Positions 35,277 to 44,200 of a stretch of DNA of 64,000 nucleotides are shown here, in pieces. Every line of letters begins with the position of its first letter. Position 1 is the first letter of the stretch. The stretch is from contig CAZOJI010000003.1 in the NCBI GenBank assembly GCA_964580055.1, positions 104,944-168,943 on the forward strand, read 5' to 3'. This DNA is from JBDGYW01 sp964580055 (GTDB taxonomy: Bacteria > Gemmatimonadota > Gemmatimonadetes > Gemmatimonadales > GWC2-71-9). The position numbers were made by a program, and so were the translations under genes. Below the pieces are notes generated by a model, which was given only the letters and a program-made list of their open reading frames with translations, did not search any database and was not told the origin of the DNA.

Positions 35277-36543
35277 TGGAATTACCCCCCCCGTTGACAC
35301 ACTGAATAGCCTTCAGTGCCGCGGCCGTAGCCTCTTTGGCCGATCGTGACACGTCGCAGGGATGCGTGGCACATCCCGCCGCAAAAACCCCTTCAACTTG
35401 CGTTGATCCATCTATGAAACCGTATTCATCGTACGTCAGGTCGAAGGGAATCTTGACGTCGGCCGTGTTCGGTACCACTCCCGTCGCCAACACAACCATG
35501 TCGAACTTCAACTCAGGCTTCTCTCCAGCGAGAGTGTCCTCGACGGAAAGCGTGAGGTCCTTCGTTTCTGCATCCTCCGAGATTTCGGCAACCTTGCCCT
35601 TGAAAAACGAAACGTTTGAATCCTCTAGCATGTCGTAATAGAACTTTTCCAGACGGCCAATAGTGCGTATATCTATGTAGAAGACAGTGACCTTCGCGTC
35701 CTCATACTTCTCTCTGACGTACCTCGCCTGTTTCAGCGAAGCCATGCAGCAAACCGCGGAGCAGTAGGGAAGGTGATTCTCATCTCGAGAACCGGCGCAC
35801 TGAACAAACGCGATGTTCTTGGCAACCTTTCCGTCGGAGGGACGGGTCATTTCTCCGCCGGTAGGTCCGGTCCCGGCAGCCAGTCGCTCCATCATTACGT
35901 TCGTGATTACGTTGTCGAATCGCCCGTATCCGAGGTTGTCCAATTTGGTGGCGTCATATGGCCTCCATCCCGTCGCGACAATGATCGCGCCAACGTCAAC
36001 GACCATCTCTTCCTCGCTCATTTCGAGGTCAATTGACCCGGGAGGGCAGACCTCGGTCAGCGTGGCCGCATCTGCATCGGACAGCGCGTCTTTGTCAATC
36101 ACATGGAGCGGCGGATACGCCATGTCATGGGGATAGTAGAGTGCCTTCGTGGTGCCGACACCCAGATTCAGATCATCTTCACGCTCCGAAGTGAGCTGAT
36201 CGGCGACGGAGCCATCGATTGGCACGTTACCGGTAACGTAACGCGGGCTGACCTTGATGAGCGCCTTGAAGTCGCCGGCCGTACCCAGGATCTCCTCGAC
36301 CGTTGCCAGAGTATGGACTGTGATCCTGGGATTCTGCTTGATGCGGCGAGCATTAATCTCGAAACCGCATGTCGGAGGACACATCTTGGGGAAATACTTG
36401 TGAGTCCTCATAACTCGCCCACCGAGGTAGGCTTCTTTCTCCACCAAAATCACGGGATAGCCGACTTCAGCGGCCTCCGCAGCCGCAGTCATGCCCGCAA
36501 TCCCCCCTCCTATCACAAAGATGGGTTTTGCCTCAGCATTCAT
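35269..36543 (-). CDS. qmoA: QmoA, HdrA-like flavoprotein
   Basis: This 424-residue protein is the first gene of the operon. It has an N-terminal FAD motif (IFVIGGGIAGMTAAAEAAE), LGGRVMRTHKYFPKMCPPTCGFE (the Cys-rich QmoA/HdrA segment), AFVQCAGSRDENHLPYCSAVCC and a second nucleotide site (MVVLATGVVPN). It is related to the middle of QmoB, as in other Qmo sets. It overlaps qmoB by eight bases and is divergent from the sensor kinase gene. The promoter should lie in the 36544-37095 region. Confidence 0.93.
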   Translation of the reverse strand: MNAEAKPIFVIGGGIAGMTAAAEAAEVGYPVILVEKEAYLGGRVMRTHKYFPKMCPPTCGFEINARRIKQNPRITVHTLATVEEILGTAGDFKALIKVSPRYVTGNVPIDGSVADQLTSEREDDLNLGVGTTKALYYPHDMAYPPLHVIDKDALSDADAATLTEVCPPGSIDLEMSEEEMVVDVGAIIVATGWRPYDATKLDNLGYGRFDNVITNVMMERLAAGTGPTGGEMTRPSDGKVAKNIAFVQCAGSRDENHLPYCSAVCCMASLKQARYVREKYEDAKVTVFYIDIRTIGRLEKFYYDMLEDSNVSFFKGKVAEISEDAETKDLTLSVEDTLAGEKPELKFDMVVLATGVVPNTADVKIPFDLTYDEYGFIDGSTQVEGVFAAGCATHPCDVSRSAKEATAAALKAIQCVNGGGNSNG

Positions 36544-37095
36544 GACTCTCTCTCTTGATTGATGTCGTGAAGTGTTTGTGCAGCAAGTTGATCGAGTGTG
36601 TGGCCCTGGCCTTCACGGAAGTGCTGCGCCCCGTCTCGACCGACACACAAACACCGCAGAATTGGAGGCATAGTCCCACCTCCCATGCAAAGTCCCAATA
36701 TCCAGAAAAGGCCTTTTCGGCCCGTCGTCGAGCGGGCGTCAAACTGCGGCGTCTGGGCGGCGGCGGGGCCAAAAAAGGCCACCGACACGTTGCAACCGTT
36801 TTAGTGCAGAATTTGACTTTAGGAAGCTGTGGCCAAGTACGGCTAATGGCAAGAGGTACAGGATTTCGTGCGGAAGAGTGCCCGGACGGCACTGCTCAAA
36901 ACGAATTGAAGTGTTGGAATGGCAAATGAAAGTACGCATCGTCTAGATTTGGTCTGATCACATCTCCGCGCCGCAATGCCCGCCCCGCTGCGCTCCCGGA
37001 TAGTCTCGTGCATCCAAGTACGTGGAGCTACCTTTACAGAGAATCTTGGCGGCCCGGAGCGGTATGACCATTCCTCGACACCGCATCGTCCCGAT
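36544..37095. other. 552-base divergent control region between qmoA and the sensor kinase
   Basis: No real coding frame is seen. The region should carry both divergent promoters. A perfect 14-base palindrome GAAAAGGCCTTTTC lies at 36705-36718, and a partly similar AAAAAAGGCC lies at 36771-36780. These could be regulator or alternative-sigma sites, but I cannot name the protein that binds them. A frame open from 36976 towards the kinase has no family character and is not used. Confidence 0.5.
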
Positions 37096-38988
37096 ATGTT
37101 GAGAAGGCACCAGCTCGTCTGGAAGATCAACGGGGTATTCCTCGCCATCCTCGTGTGCGTGTTGGGAGTTTCGGGATACGTGACCAACATGATGCACGAG
37201 CGTGACGCTTTGGAGTCGGCGCGAGATATTTCGAGGATCAACTCGAGCTTGATCTTGGACGACATCAGAGAGTTGATGATGAGGCGTCACCCCGACGGTC
37301 TCGACGACCTGATCGTTCGTTTCGCCACAGACAACCCTCTATACACGGATATCCGCGTTGTCGCTCACGAAGGACGCACTGTGGCGGCTGGCCCGGCCAC
37401 CGACACTGAGGTGATTGAACAGGATGAGTGGCCTTGCAGCGTCTGCCATGAACTGCCCGAGCCAACTTATGATACTACGCTTGCGATCTACGAGGACATC
37501 ATAGAGTACGCGAACGGGGAGCGTGCGGTGTCGCTCGTAACACCGGTCTTCAGGGAATCGGGATGCACTGGTGCGGATTGCCACTCCAGGGAAAACGCCT
37601 CACCGGTAATCGGGGTGCTGCAAGCTGATTTCTCCCTTGCGAGTGTGGACAATCTCAGAGCAGAGCGCAATCGCCACACTATCATCGCCGTGCTGGTCTC
37701 TATCATCCTTGGCACAATTGCGACATGGTGGATGATGGACCGCCTCGTGGGTCAGAGGGTCAAGACGTTGCGGGAGGGAGCCAGCCGGATCGGCGCAAAA
37801 GACTTTAGCTTCAGGTTCAACGACAAGCGAGGCGACGGCATCGCTCAGCTGTCGAACGCCTTCGACAACATGACTGCTGAACTCTCGTCGACTCTTTCTG
37901 AGTTGACCAGCACCAAGGAGTATCTACAGGGAATCGTCGAGAGTTCCGGCGATATCATCATAACGGTGGATCCCAACGGTTTGATCAAGACCTTCAACAG
38001 CGGTGCGGAGCGAGTCCTGGGTTATTCGCGCCACGAGGTGATTGGCGAACCCATCGAGATGCTTTTTGCCGACCCCAGCGAAAGGGACGCAGCCATCGCC
38101 CAGCTGGAATATGATGATCACGTCATAAACTATGAGACGCACTTCAAGACTTGGGACGGCGAAATCCGCAACGTGATCCTCACTCTGTCTCGACTCCGAA
38201 CCCCAGACGGCACTCCCATAGGGACTTTCGGAATAAGCAAAGACATAACAAAAGAGAAAACCCTCCAACGCCAGTTACTGCAGACGGAGAGACTCGCAGC
38301 CATTGGTCAAGCCGTAACCGGCATTCAGCACTCCATGAAAAACATGCTGAATGCGCTCAAGGGCGGTTCATACATGGTGAAGGTTGGTATCGCCAAAGAA
38401 GACATGCGGCTGCTCGAGGAAGGCTGGGAGGTGGTACAACAGGGCATAGAGAGCATGACAATGCTTTCGAAGAAGATGTTGCTGTATGCCAAAGACCTGC
38501 GACCGGAACTCGAACGGACAGATTTGAAGGAACTGCTGAACTCGATTCACAATCTCGTTAGCAAGACGACCAATGAGAGAGGGATCCAGTTCAAAACCGA
38601 GGTGGATCCCAATTTGCCCGAAGTCCTCTGCGATCCAGGATTGATTCACTCAGTAGTGATGGACCTGGTATCCAACGCGATTGATACTTGTGCCGCCCAG
38701 CAATACGAAGACGGAGGGCCAGCGATTAGCGTGGCAGTGCGCCATCCACTACGTTCAGACCATGTAGTGGTCGAGATAACTGACAACGGCGAAGGAATGA
38801 CAGAGGAAGTTCGCAGACACATCTTTACTCCGTTCTTCAGCACGAAGAAGAGACTGGGGACCGGAATGGGCCTGACGCTCACCGCACGAATGGTGTCTGC
38901 CCACGGTGGTAGAATGAATGTGGAATCACGGCCTGGTAAGGGCTCGACGTTCCAGGTCTTTCTCCCCATTGAAGGACCGAAAGAATAA
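37096..38988 (+). CDS. Membrane sensor histidine kinase with two c-type haem motifs in its periplasmic domain
   Basis: This 630-residue kinase starts at the ATG at 37096. Membrane helices at ~10-30 and ~193-214 bracket a periplasmic sensor domain with CSVCH (114-118) and CTGADCH (157-163), so it may carry covalent haem. A HAMP region, a PAS domain (~280-400), the phospho-acceptor His in TGIQHSMKN and the ATPase boxes DLVSNAIDTC, DNGEGM, FTPFFSTKK and GTGMGL follow. It resembles redox- or gas-sensing kinases. The receiver gene is 19 bases downstream. Control of the divergent qmo operon is inferred. Confidence 0.92.
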   Translation: MLRRHQLVWKINGVFLAILVCVLGVSGYVTNMMHERDALESARDISRINSSLILDDIRELMMRRHPDGLDDLIVRFATDNPLYTDIRVVAHEGRTVAAGPATDTEVIEQDEWPCSVCHELPEPTYDTTLAIYEDIIEYANGERAVSLVTPVFRESGCTGADCHSRENASPVIGVLQADFSLASVDNLRAERNRHTIIAVLVSIILGTIATWWMMDRLVGQRVKTLREGASRIGAKDFSFRFNDKRGDGIAQLSNAFDNMTAELSSTLSELTSTKEYLQGIVESSGDIIITVDPNGLIKTFNSGAERVLGYSRHEVIGEPIEMLFADPSERDAAIAQLEYDDHVINYETHFKTWDGEIRNVILTLSRLRTPDGTPIGTFGISKDITKEKTLQRQLLQTERLAAIGQAVTGIQHSMKNMLNALKGGSYMVKVGIAKEDMRLLEEGWEVVQQGIESMTMLSKKMLLYAKDLRPELERTDLKELLNSIHNLVSKTTNERGIQFKTEVDPNLPEVLCDPGLIHSVVMDLVSNAIDTCAAQQYEDGGPAISVAVRHPLRSDHVVVEITDNGEGMTEEVRRHIFTPFFSTKKRLGTGMGLTLTARMVSAHGGRMNVESRPGKGSTFQVFLPIEGPKE

Positions 38989-39007
38989 CAGGATACGGAG
39001 GATCCCA

Positions 39008-39454
39008 ATGCCCAAGAAAGTCCTAGTCATTGACGACGATGAGAACACGGTCAGGTTCTTTTCGTTGGCACTCAGCGAAAACGGCTATGAACCGATCGGC
39101 GCATTCGACGGCAGTGAGGGACTCGAAAAGGTCCGGGAAATCCAGCCCGACCTCATCGTCCTGGATGTGATGATGCCGCGCAGATCGGGGTTTGTTCTGT
39201 TCAAGCAACTTCGTAGGAATCCCGACTTTGCAAAGATCCCCGTCATCATGGTCACCGGCGTCGCCGATGAACTCGAGAAACAGATGGATCAGGATCAGAC
39301 CGGAGAGGACCGATTCGACGGGCTCAAGCAGTCCCTAGCGCATGCCATCAAGAACATGCGTGAGGAAGGACTGGTCAAACCGGAAAAGTTCGTCGACAAA
39401 CCCGTCGACCCAGAAGACCTGGTAGCGGCCGTGAAGGAACTCATCGGAGAATAG
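39008..39454 (+). CDS. Single-domain response regulator with an inserted helical segment
   Basis: This 148-residue receiver protein has no output domain. The acidic pair is in VIDDDEN, the phospho-acceptor Asp in LIVLDVMMP, the conserved Thr in IMVTG and the Lys in KFVDKPVDP. Between strand 4 and strand 5 there is an insert of about 40 residues (EKQMDQDQTGEDRFDGL and following). It begins 19 bases after the kinase stop. As it lacks a DNA-binding domain, it must act on another protein or in a phosphorelay. Confidence 0.93.
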   Translation: MPKKVLVIDDDENTVRFFSLALSENGYEPIGAFDGSEGLEKVREIQPDLIVLDVMMPRRSGFVLFKQLRRNPDFAKIPVIMVTGVADELEKQMDQDQTGEDRFDGLKQSLAHAIKNMREEGLVKPEKFVDKPVDPEDLVAAVKELIGE

Positions 39455-39464
39455 GATTAGAGAA

Positions 39465-39497
39465 AGGCCGCGGGTTGTGTGATGCAGCCCGCGGCCT
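39465..39497. terminator. Convergent hairpin between the receiver gene and the cytochrome gene
   Basis: A perfect 10-bp stem AGGCCGCGGG/CCCGCGGCCT (39465-39474 with 39488-39497) has a 13-base loop. It lies 10 bases after the receiver stop and 21 bases after the cytochrome stop on the other strand. On the minus strand it is followed by TTTCTC. It probably ends transcription from both sides. Confidence 0.65.
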
Positions 39498-39518
39498 CGA
39501 GCAGGTCAACCACTCAAC

Positions 39519-39920
39519 TCATTCTGCTCTTTCGTGACACATCTGGCAATGTGACGATTCCCGACCCTCATGGTCTTCGGGTGTGTTCGGCACGGCATCC
39601 ATTGCTCCTGGAGCGTGACACATGAGGCAGTCATCCCGCCCGGCGAGGTCGTGCGGAATGTAATTGGGTTCAGTGGTCAGCACCGGCGAGTCCGGCGCAT
39701 GACACCACAGACAGGTCACACTCTCCCAGCCGGCATGGTCCGACGGTACGTCGGTGACGGGCTCCATCACACCTGCCTCGTGGCACATCAGGCAGTTGTC
39801 CCGCCCAGCTAGATCATGCAACACTGGCCTGGGCTTCATTGTCTGGGCAAACGCGACAGTAACGACCAAACCTACGAGCAAACCCGGTCCAGCAATTGTC
39901 GTGAAACGCTGGAAATCCAT
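39519..39920 (-). CDS. Secreted or anchored four-haem cytochrome c built from a duplicated di-haem unit
   Basis: This 133-residue protein has an N-terminal signal or anchor (TIAGPGLLVGLVVTVAFAQ) followed by four CXXCH sites (CLMCH, CLWCH, CLMCH, CQMCH). The mature part is a tandem repeat: HDLAGRD-CLMCH, then a DH-G-ES segment and a second CXXCH, twice. It is a small periplasmic multihaem electron carrier of unknown partner. It is convergent with the kinase-receiver pair and may serve the Qmo-DsrJOP complex (inference). Confidence 0.88.
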   Translation of the reverse strand: MDFQRFTTIAGPGLLVGLVVTVAFAQTMKPRPVLHDLAGRDNCLMCHEAGVMEPVTDVPSDHAGWESVTCLWCHAPDSPVLTTEPNYIPHDLAGRDDCLMCHAPGAMDAVPNTPEDHEGRESSHCQMCHERAE

Positions 39921-39995
39921 ATCTTGGCTCCTGACTTCCTGGCGTAGTCAAAAGAAATCATAAACCATCAACGCCAGCCAGCCAACCTATCCTTT

Positions 39996-40466
39996 TCACA
40001 CCTGGCCGCTCAGCGCTTCCAACACTTTCGCCGGATGATCAGCCGCCTTTGGCACTCGGCGCCAGTGTTTTTTCACCTTCCCATCTGGTCCGACCCATAC
40101 AGTCGATCTGATCACCCCCTGCACTTTCTTGCCATACATAGTCTTTTCGCCAAACGCATCATACCGACTCATGACTTTCTTCTCGGGATCGGACAGCAGG
40201 ATGAAGGGCAGGTCATGCTTCGCTGCGAACTTCTCGTGCGATGCAATGCTATCCGGAGATATTCCAATCACAACGGCATCGGTCTTCTCGAAATCCTTCC
40301 AGAGGTCGCGAAAACCGATCGCTTCCTTGGTGCAGCCTGATGTGTTGTCCTTCGGATAGAAATAGACGATTACGTTCTTGCCGCGGAAATCCTTGAGCGA
40401 CACCTTCTCGCCATCTCGATCTTCGAGAGTGAAAGCAGGCGCCGCTTTTCCTTCTTCTATCGCCAT
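39996..40466 (-). CDS. bcp: Peroxiredoxin of the BCP/PrxQ type
   Basis: This thiol peroxidase reduces hydroperoxides. From the ATG at 40466 (preceded by GGAAG) it has 156 residues. The motif YFYPKDNTSGCTKEAIGFRD holds the active-site threonine region with a single Cys, so the normal peroxidatic and resolving pair (C-X4-C) is reduced to one Cys. The frame stays open upstream: an ATG at 40634, a few bases behind the HAD gene stop, would add 56 residues with coding-like codon use. I keep the short form as the main call. Confidence 0.88.
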   Translation of the reverse strand: MAIEEGKAAPAFTLEDRDGEKVSLKDFRGKNVIVYFYPKDNTSGCTKEAIGFRDLWKDFEKTDAVVIGISPDSIASHEKFAAKHDLPFILLSDPEKKVMSRYDAFGEKTMYGKKVQGVIRSTVWVGPDGKVKKHWRRVPKAADHPAKVLEALSGQV

Positions 40467-40641
40467 GGTTTCTTCCCCGGGTCCGAGTTTGTTCAACGTC
40501 AATTGGGAGCGGTTACCGTTCGAGATGACCTTTACCGTCAGCCACGGCCGATCCTTCGATTCGGTGGCACGGCGGGAACCGTCCTCTTCCAGTACCGCGA
40601 ACGTTGCAACGGTGAGATCGATCCAAGATACCATGCCGATG

Positions 40642-41175
40642 TCACCCGCGAAAACCTGATATGGATCTATTGGTACGAAACCCCAGGGACTCCAGCGCAC
40701 CGAGCAACGACGCATAGGAGTTGACGGTCGTGTATCCTGCTCCACTGATGATCTGGGTGCTCGCGAGATTGACCCATACCGCCCTGATGCCCGCAGCAAC
40801 GGCTCCAAGCACGTCAGTCTCGAATTCGTCGCCCACCATAAATACGTTTTCCGAATCTGTGTTCAACTCAACCAGAATGGTTGTGAAGAAGGCCTGCGAT
40901 GGCTTACGGTATCCCACTACGTCGTTACAGAACACGCGGTCGAACAATCCGTCCATGTCTACTCGTGCCAATGCTCGCCTGATCGCATGCTCGCCCGAGT
41001 CGGCAGCGTTGGTCGCCAGACATACGGCGGCGTTGTGACGGATCGCAATTATGGCATCGCGGACTCCCGGGATTGCTTCCACTTGGAGCCAGAACTCCAT
41101 CGGACCGGGAACGTCTGGAAAAGCGCGCATGACCGTGTCGCCCCAGTCGAACAAGACGAATTGTGGACCGGTCAC
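40642..41175 (-). CDS. HAD-superfamily hydrolase
   Basis: This 177-residue protein is a phosphatase-like HAD enzyme. The nucleophile motif is FDWGDT, motif II is in CLATNAAD, motif III is the Lys in YRKPSQAFF and motif IV is MVGDEFETDVLGA. The substrate is unknown. It lies between purL and bcp on the same strand, 37 bases from purL. Confidence 0.88.
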   Translation of the reverse strand: MTGPQFVLFDWGDTVMRAFPDVPGPMEFWLQVEAIPGVRDAIIAIRHNAAVCLATNAADSGEHAIRRALARVDMDGLFDRVFCNDVVGYRKPSQAFFTTILVELNTDSENVFMVGDEFETDVLGAVAAGIRAVWVNLASTQIISGAGYTTVNSYASLLGALESLGFRTNRSISGFRG

Positions 41176-41212
41176 TGTCCCAATCGACCTTCAGTTGGTT
41201 GCCGGGCACCGG

Positions 41213-44200
41213 CTAGTGGTTCCGTTCGCACCACTCCCTCGCATTTTGAAACATCTTCAGCCAGGGTGACACGACGGTTTGGTCGTTCCATTCGGGCGGA
41301 GTCCAACCCCATTGCCATTTCAGGAATGTGCGTTCCGGATGCGGCATCATGGCCAGGTGCCGGCCGTTCGGAGAGCAGAGGGCAGCGATTCCCCGCGGCG
41401 ACCCGTTCGGATTGAAGGGATACCTCTCGGTGATCTCGCTGTCTTCGTCCACGAACCGAACCGGCGCTAGCTCGTCCTGTTCGACGCGTTCGAGCGAGTT
41501 CGGTTCGGGGAAGTACGCACGACCTTCCCCATGAGCGACCCAGATCCCGAGTGTCGCGTCCTCCATTGCGGTGAGCATGATCGCCGGACTTCGCAGTATG
41601 CGCACAGTCGCGAAGCGAGATTCGAATCTGCCGGACTTGTTTCCAATAAAACGTGGCTGAGAGTCGTCGGGTGCTCCGGGCCGAGGCACCCATCCCAATA
41701 GGGCAAGCAACTGGCATCCGTTGCACACACCGAGGCTGAAGGTGTCCGGACGCGCGTAGAAGTGTTGGAACTGTCTCCAGAGATTCTCATTGAACCGGAT
41801 TACCCCGGCCCAACCCTTCGCTGAGCCCAACACATCCGCGAAACTGAACCCGCCGACGAAGGCCACGCCACGGAAACGATCAAGTGTGACGCCGTCGTTG
41901 AGCAGGTCCGACATCTGCACGTCCCACACATCGAAACCCGCCATGAAGAATGCTGACGTCATTTCGCGATCCCCGTTGCTACCTTCCTCCCGTATGATGG
42001 CCACCTTGGGCTTTTCTGCAGACCCGAGAATCGCCGGCGGTGTTGCTTCAATAACGAACGGCACGGATAACTTCGGCCCATTGAGCTCTTTCAGACCTAA
42101 CCGTTCCTCTTCTACACAGTCGGGGTTGGCTTGCAGTTTGTCCAACTGGAAGCTCGTTTCTTCCCAGAGGTCGCGAAGATCCCTCACATCATCCTCCAGC
42201 ACCATCACTCCCGAACAACGAACCTCAACGGCTGCGTCCGACCTGGTACTCCCGATGCGCAGGCACGGAATGTTGGCGGCCGAAAACCGGCTGAGCACCT
42301 CGGCCTCGACAGCACCATCAACTTCGAGAACCAGTCCCAGCTCCTCTGCGAACAGGAGATTGAGCGGATCTACACTATCGACCTCGAGTTCGACATCGAA
42401 GCCCACGTTACCCGCAAACGCCATCTCCAGGAGTGTTGTGATCAAACCGCCGTCGCTGCGGTCATGTCCCGCAGAGATGCCACCTTCCTCAATCAACTCC
42501 TGTACCGCGGTGAAGACACGTTTGAGAAGACCTGCGTCGTCGACGTCCGGAGCCACATCGCCCAATTGTCCGTAAACCTGCGCAAGAGCCGAACCGCCTA
42601 GCCTGTAGTTTCCGCCCCCTAGATCCACGTACAGGAGTACGCCGGTTCCAGGCAGCTTCAGATCCGGAGTCACCGTCCCGGTTATGTCCGGGCATGATAC
42701 GTAGGCAGAGACCGTCAATTCACCCGGTGCCTTGACCGTCTCCTCTCCACCAGATAGGTCGGGCGCGAGCGCCGCCATCGAAAGGCTGTCCTTGCCGCCG
42801 TCGACAGCGACTCCCAGAGATATCATGATGTCCCGCATGGCAACTGCAGCGTCGTGAAGCGCCGCCCCCTCACCCGGCAGTTTCGCCGCCCACATCCAAT
42901 TCCCCGAGCATTTCACATCCTGCAACCCGCTGACTCGCGCCCATATCAGATTGGTGAGGGCTTCACCAACACTAACGCGCGCCATGGCAGCGGGGTTTAT
43001 CAACCCTACAATCGGCCGCTCTCCTATAGCAGTGGCGGCACCGGTCACTCCGAAATGACTCTGAGCGATCACTGCCACATCGGCCACGGTCAACTGCAAC
43101 GGCCCAGCGCACTGTTGCCGGGCAATCAGCCCTGAGACGCTGCGGTCCACCTTGGTTGTCAGAAAGCGCTTGGACCCCACCGACAAGAGCCGCAATACTC
43201 GATCGAGTGCGTCGCGAACCGTCAGTCCATTTGGGAATGTCAGCGGTACCACCTCGGGATGGGCGCGCTCCAGCGTGAAAACCTTGCGAGGCATGTCACC
43301 GAGGACAGCTTCCAGATCCAGGTCCACTGGCGTTGAACCGTCCAGTGAATCGTGTAACACGATTCGGCCGTCTCCAGTTATTCTGCCAACGAACGCGGCG
43401 GTCACGTTCTCCCTGTCACAGAGCTCCCTAAACATCCCAGTGTGCTCGGGTCGAATCAGCAGCGCGTCCTGCTCCTGGTACTCCGCCCCCCAGATCTCGA
43501 GCACCGACAAAGTGTCGTCTCCGACCGGTATCTCACGGACCTCTATCCGAGCCCCGGCGGGACTCACGATTTCCTTCAAAACATTGCAGTTGCCGCCGGC
43601 ACCTTGATCGTGAATACTCACTATAGGATTGGAATCGCCGAGTTCCACGCACGCTCTGATGACTCGGTTCACCTTCTGCTCCATCTCGGCGTCACCGCGC
43701 TGTACCGCGTTGAAGTCGAGTTCGGCGACATTCTCACCCTGGACCATGCTCGACGCGGCTCCGCCTCCCATACCAATGCGGTACGCAGGACCGCCGATCT
43801 TCACGACCAGCATCTCCTTCTCCGGCACGCCTTTCGAAATGTGCCTGGCGTCGATTTGCCCGATTCCTCCACTGAACATGATCGGCTTGATCCATTCTCG
43901 TCGTTCCCCGTTCAGCAGACGCTGCCCAAACGAGCGCGTGAAGCCTTGGATCAGCGGTTCGCCAAATTTATTGCCGTAGTCGGAAGCTCCATTGCTGGCT
44001 TCGATCTCTATCTGGAGAGGTGGAGCGAGGTTGTCCGGGTACTCGAATCCCGGATCCTCCCAAGGAAGCTCGTAACCCGGAATACGAAGATTGCCAACGC
44101 AGTAAGCCGCCGTTCCTGCGACTACCAGAGCCCCCTTACCCGTGGCATGTACGTCCCTGATGCGACCGCCCGTTCCCGTCTCCGCGCCTGGGAAAGGGGC

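Noticed and set aside
36555..36939. Frames of 60-124 codons on both strands in the qmo/kinase spacer
   Set aside because: Composition is low-complexity and Pro/Arg-rich, no family character is seen, and frames overlap on both strands.
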